DNA of 16,770 nt from Ruminococcaceae bacterium UBA1036 (GCA_002316805.1 DCEF01000022.1:1-16770); one strand, 5' to 3'. Numbered from the stretch's first letter, positions 7,527 to 15,405 are shown. Translations and numbers: made by a program. Notes: generated by a model not told the origin, from the letters alone.

Positions 7527-7858
7527 TAAATATCAGTCCTTTCAAAAATAGAAGTCTTAAGGGTATAAATCGTTTCGTACATATCATCCGGGTCTGGAAG
7601 CCACATTTGCTCGCGGGTAAACTGCAGGCCTGCGGCGTCAAATAACGCTTCCAGCTTCGCGTTGTATTCCGCAGTTTCGGAATATCGCTCGACCGTGAGG
7701 TTATGCGTTGTCAGGATATTCTTCATATCTGCTCCGCCATGGTCTGCATCGTCCCGATAGTAAATATACGGTAATGGCGGAGCACTGCCAGGCGGAAAGC
7801 AAGTTTCCGCGACGGGTTCTCCAGCTTTTTCAAGCCAGGCTTTTATATCAACCGCCAT
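7526..7858 (-). CDS. Tail completion / tail terminator-like protein
   Basis: About 110 residues starting MAVDIKAWLEKAG at an ATG (7858) with GGAGG eight bases upstream. The frame extends to 8104, but that part overlaps the upstream neck gene and has no ribosome binding site. The start overlaps the upstream gene's end by 11 bases. Motifs include LPYIYYRDD near residue 30, HNLTVERYSE, a helix AKLEALFDAAGLQF, and a strand ending YTLKTSIFERTDI. This layout matches small tail-terminator/completion proteins lying between the HK97 gp10-like protein and the major tail protein. These proteins cap the tail tube and join it to the neck. The assignment is by position and general pattern. Confidence 0.7.
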   Translation of the reverse strand: MAVDIKAWLEKAGEPVAETCFPPGSAPPLPYIYYRDDADHGGADMKNILTTHNLTVERYSETAEYNAKLEALFDAAGLQFTREQMWLPDPDDMYETIYTLKTSIFERTDI

Positions 7859-8234
7859 TCCGTATGACCTCCTCAACACGCTTCTCGAATGCCTCGTTTG
7901 CCTTTTCCTCGTTCGGCTTAATATGTGGGAAAGCACGTGTCCGGCCACCGTTGCGGGTTGCATGGCCGTTTTCCAGCAAATGGGTAAGTCCCGCTTGCTT
8001 ATTATGGATAACCGTATGCTTTTCAAGCGGCGTATCTGCCGTAACCGTAACTTTCCAGCCTTTTTTGTATTTGCCAGTTGCACCAACCGGGCTGTCTGCT
8101 TCAAGATTTTCCTTGCACTCTTTCGCCGTTATATCTTCAGCTTTTTTGATACCGCCGATAACAGCGTCAGAATATTGCTGCAGCGTTTCAGAAATTGCAT
8201 CTGCAAGGCCGTCAACCGATATTGTTTCACTCAT
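7848..8234 (-). CDS. HK97 gp10-like neck / tail-joining protein
   Basis: A 128-residue protein with its ATG (8234) in an ATGA overlap with the upstream head-closure gene. The N-terminal helix (LADAISETLQQYSDAVIGG) is followed by a basic beta segment typical of HK97 gp10 proteins: SPVGATGKYKKGWKV, then VIHNKQAGLTHLLENGHATR and HIKPNEEKANEAFEKRVEE. The TG-YK-GW and THLLENGH motifs are hallmarks of this family, which sits between the head connector and the tail. It ends in TGA at 7848, 11 bases inside the next gene. Confidence 0.88.
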   Translation of the reverse strand: MSETISVDGLADAISETLQQYSDAVIGGIKKAEDITAKECKENLEADSPVGATGKYKKGWKVTVTADTPLEKHTVIHNKQAGLTHLLENGHATRNGGRTRAFPHIKPNEEKANEAFEKRVEEVIRNGG

Positions 8235-8557
8235 GTTACCACACCAACTTTCCGCAGCGTCAGCACTGTGGTTGGCGGGTTCGTATCGTACAGATTCTGC
8301 GACTGCTCAATGCGATACCTGATGCCGTCAATTACGGCGTTGTTTTCAGCCGTTACATCTTCCCGCAACGGAATTTGAATTAGCCGGTTGATTTCGGTAC
8401 TGGCCGCGCGGGCAGCATAAAAACGCTTCATGCCAACTGTCCGGTTTCCATAGCAGAGCGTCAGAATCTTCATATCCAGCTTGTTTCCCTTTACCGAATA
8501 AATATCGCAGGAACCATCGTTGAACGTCAAAAATTGCGTCGGCGTCTGAATCTTCAT
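8231..8557 (-). CDS. Head closure protein (head-tail adaptor family)
   Basis: A 108-residue protein, ATG at 8557 in an ATGA overlap with the upstream connector gene, stop TGA at 8231 in an ATGA overlap with the gp10-like gene. Small and beta-rich, with SCDIYSVKGNKLDM, a segment RFYAARAASTEINRLIQIP, and DGIRYRIEQSQNLYDTN. This pattern and the position second after the capsid match head-closure proteins of the SPP1 gp16 / HK97 gp7 group. They plug the connector after DNA packaging and receive the tail. Confidence 0.75.
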   Translation of the reverse strand: MKIQTPTQFLTFNDGSCDIYSVKGNKLDMKILTLCYGNRTVGMKRFYAARAASTEINRLIQIPLREDVTAENNAVIDGIRYRIEQSQNLYDTNPPTTVLTLRKVGVVT

Positions 8558-9117
8558 ACCGTCACCGTCCCCGCACGCTCCGCGCCATATTCATCATTGA
8601 TTTCCACAAGAAGAATTTGCTGCCCGGAAGCAATAGAAATCGGTGAGAAGCCGTCCCATGCTGTCCAGATATCACCCGGCGCGCAGGCATCAAGCCGCTT
8701 CGGTAGTGTAAGGCCGGTGCCCGCCTGAAAAACGTAACTATTGCCGTCATCTGGTTCCGGTGCGACCGTTACGTCATAGCCGCCGGAAGAATCCGGTGAA
8801 GCAATAACGGTCAGGCTGTCGATAATCGGTGCCTGCATACTGAGATGTAAGTCAAGCAATTCTGCCTCGAAATTTTTTTCAAATACTTCCAGTGCCTGGC
8901 TTCTCGCATACCGGCAATAATCCAACAGGAGCGCCCGCGGTTGGCCTTCTACCGTGAAGTCGAGTGGCGCGCCCGCAATCTGTTGCAAGCGCGCCATGCC
9001 ACGGTTAATGTAGCCACTGATTTCGGCATTAATGTCCGCATCTATCCACGTGATTTTAAGGTACTGCTTTACCGTCGCCAAAAGGCCCGCTGGTGGGCCT
9101 GTATCATTTGTTGCCAT
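8554..9117 (-). CDS. Head-tail connector (gp6-like) with C-terminal add-on domain
   Basis: A 187-residue protein from an ATG (9117) with GAGGAGG upstream. Residues 10-100 are the gp6/gp15-like connector: LLATVKQYLKITW, then DADINAEISGYINRGMARLQQI, and a long helix RYARSQALEVFEKNFEAELL. This part forms the ring under the portal. Residues about 101-187 are not part of a normal gp6 (about 100 residues). They form a beta-rich domain with TVAPEPDDGNSY, WTAWDGFS, IASG, VEIN and ERAGTVTV that aligns with the C-terminal domain of the major tail protein. The gene is close downstream of the major capsid gene (19 bases). Confidence 0.85.
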   Translation of the reverse strand: MATNDTGPPAGLLATVKQYLKITWIDADINAEISGYINRGMARLQQIAGAPLDFTVEGQPRALLLDYCRYARSQALEVFEKNFEAELLDLHLSMQAPIIDSLTVIASPDSSGGYDVTVAPEPDDGNSYVFQAGTGLTLPKRLDACAPGDIWTAWDGFSPISIASGQQILLVEINDEYGAERAGTVTV

Positions 9118-9136
9118 AACTTTTATGCCTCCTCGG

Positions 9137-10345
9137 TTACGCCGTTACAGCTTTGGTATTGACCGGACTGGTAGTCGGGTTCACAACCAACACCTGATGC
9201 TTCAGCGGCGTCAAACCGGAAATATCGGCGACCACAAAAGCATTGTTGTCGAGCGGCTGGCCGTTACCGTACATCTTGATTTTATAGACCCGGTTGTCGT
9301 CGAGGAACTGGAATTCATCGGAGTATTCCAGCTGGCCGCCAGAACCGCCTTTACCAACGCCCATGAAATATTTGCTGGCAAGACCGAAAATAGCCCTTTT
9401 GCTCGGCACATTGATGTCCTGTACCACCTGAGAAGGATACGGCAATACATTGTTGATATAGGTGCCGGAAGTATTCAGATAAGTCATAGCTGGCATAACC
9501 AGCGTAAAATAGTCCACCGGGTTGACTACCATGAGAATGGACGGTACAGGGCGCTTCCGGCCGTTCGGCCCCTGCGCGAGTGTCGCGGCAATGCCGCCGA
9601 TAGTTTTAACTGACAGATCGGTAATCGTAATCGGCGCTTTGTCCGGGTAAACACCATTCGTCACAGAGCCATTGAGGTCTTTTGTCATGCCGATTGGCAT
9701 ATCTTTGCCGGTACCAGCCACAATACCCTGAGACAGGCCATAGCCAAGAGCCTCAGCGAGTACCGCACGAACATAAGCGTCCATCCACTCCGGGCCGACG
9801 TCGAGCATATCACGGGATACGGCCATGAAAGCTGTGAGTTTGTTCTGTGTGATTTCCACTGTGCCAATAGCACCGCTGAGCTCCGTCGCAATTTTGGTGT
9901 TCAGTGCGCCCCACGTCGCAAGCTGCATTCCTTGCTTGTTCACGACAAATTTTGTAATTGCCGAAGTGTTCTGGAAATTGATAGCACTCAGGATTGGGAA
10001 AGAAGACTGGATGTCGCTGAGAACGTTATCAATAACCGTCGTCGGAAGTGTTGTACTGTCAAGCCCGGTAAAGGCCATTTTCGGATTGTCAAAATGGGCT
10101 TTCAGACCGCCCATCACGTCCGAGTAAAATTTCTTTTCTTCCGCGGTCAGCTGCCGTACGTCGCGGCGGGCAAGAATTGCAGAATCCTGTGTTTGCTGAT
10201 AGGCTTTGGCATCTTCGACGACATCTGCCTGCAGTTTTACTGCAAAATCAGCAAAAGCGTCGGTCAGGGCCGCCGGGTCTTTACTCTGCATGGCCGCCGA
10301 CAAATTGGTATTGAGTTCCTGCTTAATTACATCTTTAGATTTCAT
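9137..10345 (-). CDS. Major capsid protein, HK97 fold
   Basis: About 402 residues from an ATG at 10345, with GGGGG nine bases upstream; the ATG directly follows the protease stop. Residues 1-95 are charged and helical (KQELNTNLSAAMQ, DAFADFAVKLQ, LTAEEKKFYSD) and form the scaffolding delta domain removed by the prohead protease. The mature part has the HK97 pattern of LPTTVIDNVLSDIQSSFPILSAI, FVVNKQGMQLATWG, a KLTAFMAVSRDMLD strand, and AEALGYGLSQGIVAGTGKD. It then has RAIFGLASKYFMGVGKG and ends with DISGLTPLKHQVLVVNP. The exact cleavage site cannot be read from sequence alone. The protein forms the icosahedral shell. Confidence 0.93.
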   Translation of the reverse strand: MKSKDVIKQELNTNLSAAMQSKDPAALTDAFADFAVKLQADVVEDAKAYQQTQDSAILARRDVRQLTAEEKKFYSDVMGGLKAHFDNPKMAFTGLDSTTLPTTVIDNVLSDIQSSFPILSAINFQNTSAITKFVVNKQGMQLATWGALNTKIATELSGAIGTVEITQNKLTAFMAVSRDMLDVGPEWMDAYVRAVLAEALGYGLSQGIVAGTGKDMPIGMTKDLNGSVTNGVYPDKAPITITDLSVKTIGGIAATLAQGPNGRKRPVPSILMVVNPVDYFTLVMPAMTYLNTSGTYINNVLPYPSQVVQDINVPSKRAIFGLASKYFMGVGKGGSGGQLEYSDEFQFLDDNRVYKIKMYGNGQPLDNNAFVVADISGLTPLKHQVLVVNPTTSPVNTKAVTA

Positions 10346-10346
10346 A

Positions 10347-11204
10347 TCATTTACCCCCAAGTAAAGATTTGAGCAGGTCGGCATTTGTTTGCCCCTGCTC
10401 ATGTGGTTTCTGACTTTCGAGATTTACGGTAATGCCTTTTATGGCCTCACCGGCCGCCTGCTTTGCGGCCGCCTTTGCCTTTTCAAGCTCGGCGTAAAAA
10501 TTCTTAGTGTCGAGATTTAATGCAATCGTGACCGCGTCGCCCTTTTTGCCCTGCGGTTTCGCCGTGACTTTCTGTAATACTTGCTGCATGGCGCTCTGAT
10601 TGGCGACATTGCTCGCGGCCGCACTGGAAACTGATGTGGCGAAGCCCATCTTAACCGCATCGTCCGGCAGAATCCAAGTACCCTCGTGGTTCTCACCGTC
10701 AAGCATGGCGTCCAGCTGATTCCGGCTGATGTTCACACGCTCCATGTAAGCGTTTCCGGCGGCCTGTGAGATCTTATCGAGTTCATCGGCCTGCTGCCGT
10801 AGCTGTGCGCTGTTACCCGCATCCGGCTGCATCCACGCATTGTGGATCATCAGAGCGGAAGCAGAATTCATAATCCGCTCGTCGCCGGCCATGAATATGA
10901 CGGACGCCGAGGAACAGGCAAAGCCCTCCACAATCGTATTGACCTTCGCACTGTGGTTTTTGAGAACATTGTAGATTGCGAGACCTTCGTTAACGTAGCC
11001 GCCCATACTGTTAATGTGGACGTTGATGGTGTCAACATCCAGTGCTTGAAGGTCTTTCACTATGGACAGGCTGGACGTTTCACCCAAGTCAACATCCCAT
11101 GCTTCCGTAATACCGGTTTCAACAGCATCCACAATGTCACCAAAAATATAAAGGTCTGCTGTTCTGGCTTGCTGATTCGTTTCCAGAGAATAATATTTTT
11201 TCAT
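10347..11204 (-). CDS. ClpP-like prohead protease
   Basis: A 285-residue serine protease starting at an ATG (11204) in an ATGA overlap with the portal stop, with GGAGGTGA inside the portal gene as its ribosome binding site. Residues 15-195 are ClpP-like: IYIFGDI-type start, INVHINSMGGYVNEGLAIYN, then GFACSSASVIFMAG with the nucleophile Ser98 (by alignment to ClpP), and MIHNAW with His121. The acidic third residue is less clear but may be near Glu174-Asp181. The C-terminal 90 residues are helical and Lys/Ala-rich (AELEKAKAAAKQAAGEA) and may serve as a scaffold. It processes the capsid delta domain. The gene ends one base upstream of the capsid ATG. Confidence 0.92.
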   Translation of the reverse strand: MKKYYSLETNQQARTADLYIFGDIVDAVETGITEAWDVDLGETSSLSIVKDLQALDVDTINVHINSMGGYVNEGLAIYNVLKNHSAKVNTIVEGFACSSASVIFMAGDERIMNSASALMIHNAWMQPDAGNSAQLRQQADELDKISQAAGNAYMERVNISRNQLDAMLDGENHEGTWILPDDAVKMGFATSVSSAAASNVANQSAMQQVLQKVTAKPQGKKGDAVTIALNLDTKNFYAELEKAKAAAKQAAGEAIKGITVNLESQKPHEQGQTNADLLKSLLGGK

Positions 11205-12382
11205 CCTGTATCACCTCCCGTTTTGGAATCATCCGGCGGAGAATCCGCCAGAGCGTTATAATTTGCTGTCCTAACATGCTGTTTGCTCCACCACGTGTTG
11301 AGCGGTGTGTCACCAATTTTCTGCCGCAGTTCATCCACACTGTAAAGGCTGTCGGCAATAAGTTTGTCAGCGGCATCCGCAATGCTGAATATATCAATGT
11401 GCTTAATGCACGTGGTGTCGATTTTGAGGTATGTTCCTGTAAGATATGCTGCTTTGCCGTACCGCTTGCGATTAATCTCCGTCTGGATAAGGTCTGCAAG
11501 CGGGTCGATACAGACGGTAAGTAACTCGTCCATAAGCTTGCTGATATCGGCTATATCGCCCTGCAGTAGCGCCGGAGGAATCCGGAATGCCTGCGCAACA
11601 CGGGCAAATGCTTCTTTGGTGATATTGGCAATGTCGTTGACTTCGGACGTGGATTTCTTACTGCCCTCGCCGGTGATTTCCTGATACTCAATACCATTCG
11701 GCAGCGCAACAACCGCATTCTCGGATTCAAAGTATTTTCTAAATCCTTTGGTAAATAAGTCTTTAGTCTGTTCCTTTGCCTTTTCGTCGCCTGTTGCCGA
11801 CTTATTCAGCTTTGCAATTCCTTTTCTTCCGCCGGCGCGTTTATACTTCCCCATAGCCATTGAGAGGAGCTGATTATATCCGTCCATTACATTTGCAAGC
11901 AACGCTCGGATATTCCGGTTATTCAACCGGAAATAGAGGACATCGGACATGCTGAATGTCTTATCAAACGTGAAGCTGCTTCCGAAAGTAGTTATCATGA
12001 CATCTGAAAATGTCGCCGGGAATAGCGCATAACCGGTCGCAGTAAAGCTGTCAGCCACCAGTAATTGGCTGTTCACTTCCACTGCAAGGGCTTCATTGTC
12101 GTGCAGTAACTTTGACACAAGTTGCTGCAAAAACTGGCTACTGTTCTGGTTGACGTTTGGCTCAACATTCCAAAGGTAATACTCATCGGCCTTTGTCTCT
12201 TTGCCTTTGATGTAGGTTTTAAATTCACACTTTGCAATCAGACCGGCGAGCATGTTAATAGCCATCTGGATTGCGAAATCTTCAATGTCAAGTTGCAATT
12301 TCGTATCATCAGTCAGGCGCTGATTCAGCTTGTATGTTTTTCCATGCTGTAAAATGTCCCGAAAGAAATCTATGATTTTCAA
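11201..12382 (-). CDS. Portal protein, HK97 family
   Basis: A 393-residue protein. The start is TTG at 12382 with GAGGAGG seven bases upstream; no better ATG is nearby, so this unusual start looks real. Typical portal features include DIEDFAIQMAINMLAGLIAKCEF, LWNVEPNVNQNSSQFLQQLVSKLL, VLYFRLNNRNIRALL, and ANITKEAFARVAQAFRIPP near residue 280. A later helical part contains DELLTVCIDPLADLIQTEINRK. The protein forms the dodecameric channel through which DNA is packaged and ejected. Its last bases overlap the protease start. Confidence 0.92.
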   Translation of the reverse strand: MKIIDFFRDILQHGKTYKLNQRLTDDTKLQLDIEDFAIQMAINMLAGLIAKCEFKTYIKGKETKADEYYLWNVEPNVNQNSSQFLQQLVSKLLHDNEALAVEVNSQLLVADSFTATGYALFPATFSDVMITTFGSSFTFDKTFSMSDVLYFRLNNRNIRALLANVMDGYNQLLSMAMGKYKRAGGRKGIAKLNKSATGDEKAKEQTKDLFTKGFRKYFESENAVVALPNGIEYQEITGEGSKKSTSEVNDIANITKEAFARVAQAFRIPPALLQGDIADISKLMDELLTVCIDPLADLIQTEINRKRYGKAAYLTGTYLKIDTTCIKHIDIFSIADAADKLIADSLYSVDELRQKIGDTPLNTWWSKQHVRTANYNALADSPPDDSKTGGDTG

Positions 12383-12396
12383 CTACTCGCCTCCTC

Positions 12397-14037
12397 TCAG
12401 TAAGAATAAACCTTGAAGTCATCCAGGCTGGTCTCCTCGCCGCTGTCTACAAGGCTTTCACTCGCGCAGATTGCGGCCACCATTGCCGTGAAACCGTCCG
12501 TCTTACGCGACTTTTCTTCTTTTTTGCCATAATATTGGTTGCCGTCTTTTGTGATAACGCAGGCGTTGTTTGTATACCATGGCATCATCGGATCATCTCC
12601 CCAAATAATCCGGTGCGTGTTAAAAAGTGATGTAATTACCGGAACATACCGGTTTTCCGTGACACGCTTTGTCAGCATAATATTGTTGGCGCCACCCTTG
12701 TCAGTGTCGAAACCCGCCTTGCGAAGGGCGCGTGTCAGCAACGTATATCGAAAATTATCCATGCCAAGCAGCGTAATATGGTATTCTTTAGCTTTATCAG
12801 CAAGCCATGCAGCCGGCACATCCGGAGAAATCTCAGGCCCGCTGCAGAAGGTAAGATAACCTTTATCGGCCCACTCATCGAGCGGGGCCTTGATCCGCGG
12901 CAGGTCAGCGCTTGCCCGGCAGACCCAGGTATGCTGCATCCAGTAATAAATTCCTTTATACTTAAACAATAGCCCGGCGGAAAGAAAGTCTGTCGTCTTC
13001 ATGTAATCGATTCCTGCCACGCAGTCGCACCATTCCAAGTCCGGCAGCGGCTTTTTCGCAGCAAGGATATTGTTCCAACTGGTGACGCTCTCATCGTCGA
13101 ACTCTTTCGGGATATTCATTCGCTTTACAACAAATGAGGAGCTACCTGACGGGTTAATTTTGTACTGCGCATATTCCTGCTCCAATTCCTGCCGGAGCAC
13201 GGGAAAATACTGCAGTGACGGGTTCGCCTTGAACCACATCTTCGGATTGTCGACTTCCGTTGGGTCGTCCAGCCGGCAGATAAATGGCAGCATTCCTTTG
13301 TCGTCCATCCCACCGTTGAGAATCTGATCGGCCTGCACTTTGGTGTCGTCGAGTGGGCCACCGCGGACATAACCATCCGTTGTAATGATTGTCTGGCGTG
13401 GGAAAGCCTTTTTGCCGAGGCCGGTACGGGCGACATCCACCATCTTATAATTTTCGTAGGCGTGGAATTCGTCAAATACCACGGCACCCGGACGGCCACC
13501 GTCCTTCGTCTTCACTCCGGAAGTCCGAAAACGAATGCGGGAACCAGTTGCAAGATTGGTGATAATTTCTTTATTCCAGGTAAAAAAGCGGCCTATCTTT
13601 GCCTTGTTGTCTTCAAGAACGTTATACACATCCTCAAAACTTGTTTTTGCCTGGTCTTCCGCTGTGGCGAAAATATCAACATCATACTGCTTTATACCAT
13701 TTATTGGTGTAATCCAGCAGAACGCCTCAAAAGATAGGTATCCATTTTTCCCAGCACCGCGGCCTACCATCACAAATAAAATAGGCCAGCGGAGTAATCC
13801 GTCGGCCCGGTATGTGCAATTGTGAAGAGCAAATACGAACTTTTCCCATGGCAGCAGCCGGAACGGAAAAAACTTCTGCTTGTCAAGATACCTTCGAAGC
13901 TGTGATTCGTCGACGTGAATATTTTCCGCCGCAAAGCATTTTTCGATATATTCGCAAAGCCGCAGCTGGTCTTTGCAGACGGGAACAGAACCGTGGCGGA
14001 CCTGCGAAATATAATCATCAACTTCCTTACAGATCAT
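12397..14037 (-). CDS. terL: Terminase large subunit (TerL)
   Basis: About 546 residues from an ATG at 14037, which overlaps the small-subunit stop by 11 bases. A TTG further upstream at 14085 is less likely. Walker A reads VGRGAGKN at about residues 91-98. Walker B reads VVFDEFH at about 186-192, with the catalytic Glu after the Asp. A TTDG coupling motif lies near 220. The C-terminal nuclease domain begins at VAGIDYMKTTDF with the first metal-binding Asp near 344, and a second candidate is GMDNF further on. The ATPase pumps DNA through the portal and the nuclease cuts concatemers. The family is the phage terminase_1-like group. Confidence 0.95.
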   Translation of the reverse strand: MICKEVDDYISQVRHGSVPVCKDQLRLCEYIEKCFAAENIHVDESQLRRYLDKQKFFPFRLLPWEKFVFALHNCTYRADGLLRWPILFVMVGRGAGKNGYLSFEAFCWITPINGIKQYDVDIFATAEDQAKTSFEDVYNVLEDNKAKIGRFFTWNKEIITNLATGSRIRFRTSGVKTKDGGRPGAVVFDEFHAYENYKMVDVARTGLGKKAFPRQTIITTDGYVRGGPLDDTKVQADQILNGGMDDKGMLPFICRLDDPTEVDNPKMWFKANPSLQYFPVLRQELEQEYAQYKINPSGSSSFVVKRMNIPKEFDDESVTSWNNILAAKKPLPDLEWCDCVAGIDYMKTTDFLSAGLLFKYKGIYYWMQHTWVCRASADLPRIKAPLDEWADKGYLTFCSGPEISPDVPAAWLADKAKEYHITLLGMDNFRYTLLTRALRKAGFDTDKGGANNIMLTKRVTENRYVPVITSLFNTHRIIWGDDPMMPWYTNNACVITKDGNQYYGKKEEKSRKTDGFTAMVAAICASESLVDSGEETSLDDFKVYSY

Positions 14038-14365
14038 GCTCGTCACTGTCCTTTTCTGTGTTTTTTCCGGTGTCGAACGGTACAACCGTTTCCGTACTCA
14101 GCCCGAGTGCCGCCAGAATGGCAACCATCTGCTTGCTGTATTTCAGCGCGTCTTCCACAGACGGATTATTTTTTTCATAGTCTTTGCCAGCAGCGGAAAC
14201 CGTCATGTAAATCCGGCCTCGTTTCCGGATATCTGCCTGCATCTGATGAAACTGCTGATAGAACCACATGTAATCATCAATCAGAGCACGGTAAAGCGTG
14301 ACATCCGCACCCTTTGCTTTGAGCTGATTGATAAGGGATTCTTTTACTTCTTTTGCTTTTGCCAT
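14027..14365 (-). CDS. terS: Terminase small subunit, P27 family
   Basis: About 112 residues from an ATG at 14365 with GAGGCGG seven bases upstream. The frame is open to 14467, but that stretch has no ribosome binding site and looks non-coding. The protein shows the P27 pattern: KESLINQLKAKGADV near the start, LIDDYMWFYQQFHQMQADIRKRG, then YEKNNPSVEDALKYSKQMVAILAALGLST. The small subunit binds DNA at the packaging start and recruits TerL. The acidic tail (KNTEKDSDEHDL) overlaps the TerL start. Confidence 0.9.
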   Translation of the reverse strand: MAKAKEVKESLINQLKAKGADVTLYRALIDDYMWFYQQFHQMQADIRKRGRIYMTVSAAGKDYEKNNPSVEDALKYSKQMVAILAALGLSTETVVPFDTGKNTEKDSDEHDL

Positions 14366-14485
14366 AGCTTTACCGCCTCTTTTCACTCGATTTTTTTCTA
14401 CGTGCGCGCGAGAAATTGGTTTTGTCGACCCTGTTGCCCGTTCTCCCCATGCCCGGCCGCTTTTCAAAAAATTACCCCGGTGGCA
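14366..14485 (-). other. Non-coding gap before terS, possible cos/packaging region
   Basis: About 120 bases with no supported gene, sitting between the small XRE gene and terS and downstream of an HNH gene. Phages with an HNH next to the terminase genes are usually cos-type, and cos often lies close to terS. The gap contains a GC-rich tract CGTGCGCGCGAG, a weak hairpin (14395-14399 with 14411-14415) and a GTCGAC motif that recurs at 14517-14522. No overhang sequence can be proven by reading. Confidence 0.2.
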
Positions 14486-14797
14486 TCATGCTTTGCTGAG
14501 AATGTATTTTGTTTTGTCGACAATATCTGTAAGTCGTTCAATCTCTTTTAAGAGGCCATCACGCTCTGCTCTTAATTTGTCAATCGGCTCTTTGCGGTCG
14601 TCGATCACACCCAGAAGGTAGTCAGTAGTTACATTGAAGTATTTGGCAAGCTGACAAACCATTTCATAATCCGGCCTATTAGCTCCATTTTCCCATTTGT
14701 TATATTTTGAAGCATCAGGCATACCTAATTCAAGGGCGCAGTCTTTTTGACTTAGCCCTTTCGCTTTTCGTAGCTCTTTAAGCCTCTCATAAAGCAC
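14486..14797 (-). CDS. Small XRE-family helix-turn-helix regulator
   Basis: About 103 residues starting LYERLKELRKAKGLSQKD from a GTG at 14797, with AGGTGG nine bases upstream. A GTG four codons earlier (14809) has that ribosome binding site inside or too close to it. Residues 1-60 are an HTH_3 domain with SQKDCALELGM, KWENGANRPDYEM and LAKYFNVTTDYLLG. Residues 62-103 form a coiled coil (LRAERDGLLKEIERLTDIVDK), probably for dimerisation. It binds DNA; the target is not visible. It is unusual to find this between HNH and terS in a late operon. It may be a regulator of late genes, and the operon position would then give feedback. Confidence 0.8.
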   Translation of the reverse strand: MLYERLKELRKAKGLSQKDCALELGMPDASKYNKWENGANRPDYEMVCQLAKYFNVTTDYLLGVIDDRKEPIDKLRAERDGLLKEIERLTDIVDKTKYILSKA

Positions 14798-14802
14798 AAT
14801 GC

Positions 14803-15129
14803 CTACCACCTTTCATCTTTCCATTTGTTTCTATGCCCGTGATGAATCTCATAATGACAGTCATCACAAACGGCTATCAGGTTGCTCTTCGTCAGCGCCA
14901 GCCACGGCGCTTGCCGTACAGTTTTAATATGGTGTACTGTCGTGGCCGGTACATATAGTCCTTTGGCCTTGCATAGTTGGCACTCATTGTGCTGCTCTTG
15001 TAAAACTTCCGCCCGCAGATGCAGCCAGGCATGACTGATATAGAATGCGTGAAGATCGTTGCGTGCAATTAGCTGTGGAATCCAAATGCACAATTCAGCT
15101 GGTGTATAGGTCTTATAGCACCGTGACAT
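14803..15129 (-). CDS. HNH endonuclease of the packaging module
   Basis: A 108-residue protein, ATG at 15129 with AGAGG seven bases upstream. Zinc-binding pairs Cys50-Cys53 and Cys88-Cys91 surround the HNH core, with VHHI (His66-His67), Asn83 in SNLIAVCDDCH, and His92, plus His96-His97 after it. Small HNH proteins next to terminase genes are required for DNA packaging in many cos-type phages such as HK97, where they help the terminase cut. This is the first gene of the leftward late cluster; its stop lies just before the XRE start. All key residues are present. Confidence 0.92.
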   Translation of the reverse strand: MSRCYKTYTPAELCIWIPQLIARNDLHAFYISHAWLHLRAEVLQEQHNECQLCKAKGLYVPATTVHHIKTVRQAPWLALTKSNLIAVCDDCHYEIHHGHRNKWKDERW

Positions 15130-15142
15130 TATTTCGCCTCTT

Positions 15143-15170
15143 AGTTATGCGTAAAAAAATACGCATAACT
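15143..15170. promoter_or_regulatory. Large palindromic operator between HNH and hicA
   Basis: Perfect 11-bp arms AGTTATGCGTA (15143-15153) and TACGCATAACT (15160-15170) flank six A residues. The repeat lies in the leader of the leftward HNH gene and just upstream of the hicA -35 box. It contains the TTATGCG half-site that recurs in the hicA promoter, so HicB (or the HicAB complex) is the likely binder. The leader copy could also form an RNA hairpin ahead of HNH. Confidence 0.7.
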
Positions 15171-15183
15171 ATTTGAAAAGACC

Positions 15184-15217
15184 TTGACTTATGCGCATTA
15201 AGTATGTATAATATAAT
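15184..15217 (+). promoter_or_regulatory. hicAB promoter with internal operator
   Basis: A -35 box TTGACT (15184-15189), a 17-bp spacer and a -10 box TATAAT (15207-15212; a second TATAAT follows at 15212-15217) form a near-consensus sigma-A promoter. The spacer contains TTATGCGCATTAA (15189-15201), a near-palindrome with the same half-site as the upstream operator. Binding there would block RNA polymerase and fits HicB autorepression. Confidence 0.85.
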
Positions 15218-15231
15218 CATGAGGTGAGGAC

Positions 15232-15405
15232 ATGAAACGCAAGGACTTAATAAAAAAGCTTGAAAAGAATGGATGGTGGAAAATCAGAGAGGGTGCTAAT
15301 CACGACATCTACACCAACGGAAAGAAAAGCGAACCGATTCCTCGCCACAATGAAATTAACGAACTACTCGCAAAGGCAATCATCAAGCGGCAGGGGTTGA
15401 AATAA
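15232..15405 (+). CDS. hicA: HicA toxin (mRNA interferase)
   Basis: A 57-residue protein starting MKRKDLIKKLEKNGWW, with GAGGTG five bases before the ATG. It shows the HicA double-stranded-RNA-binding-like fold: KDLIKKLEKNGW, then REGANHDIY with the catalytic His24, and the PIPRHNEIN strand before the last helix LLAKAIIKR. The length is normal for the family. HicA cleaves mRNA and is neutralised by HicB, encoded 39 bases downstream under the same promoter. All expected residues are intact, so the toxin is probably active when freed. Confidence 0.93.
   Translation: MKRKDLIKKLEKNGWWKIREGANHDIYTNGKKSEPIPRHNEINELLAKAIIKRQGLK

Noticed and set aside
15143..15170. Palindrome as an intrinsic terminator
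   Set aside because: The stem is AT-rich with no gene ending at it on either strand, and its half-site recurs in the hicA promoter, so an operator is more likely.
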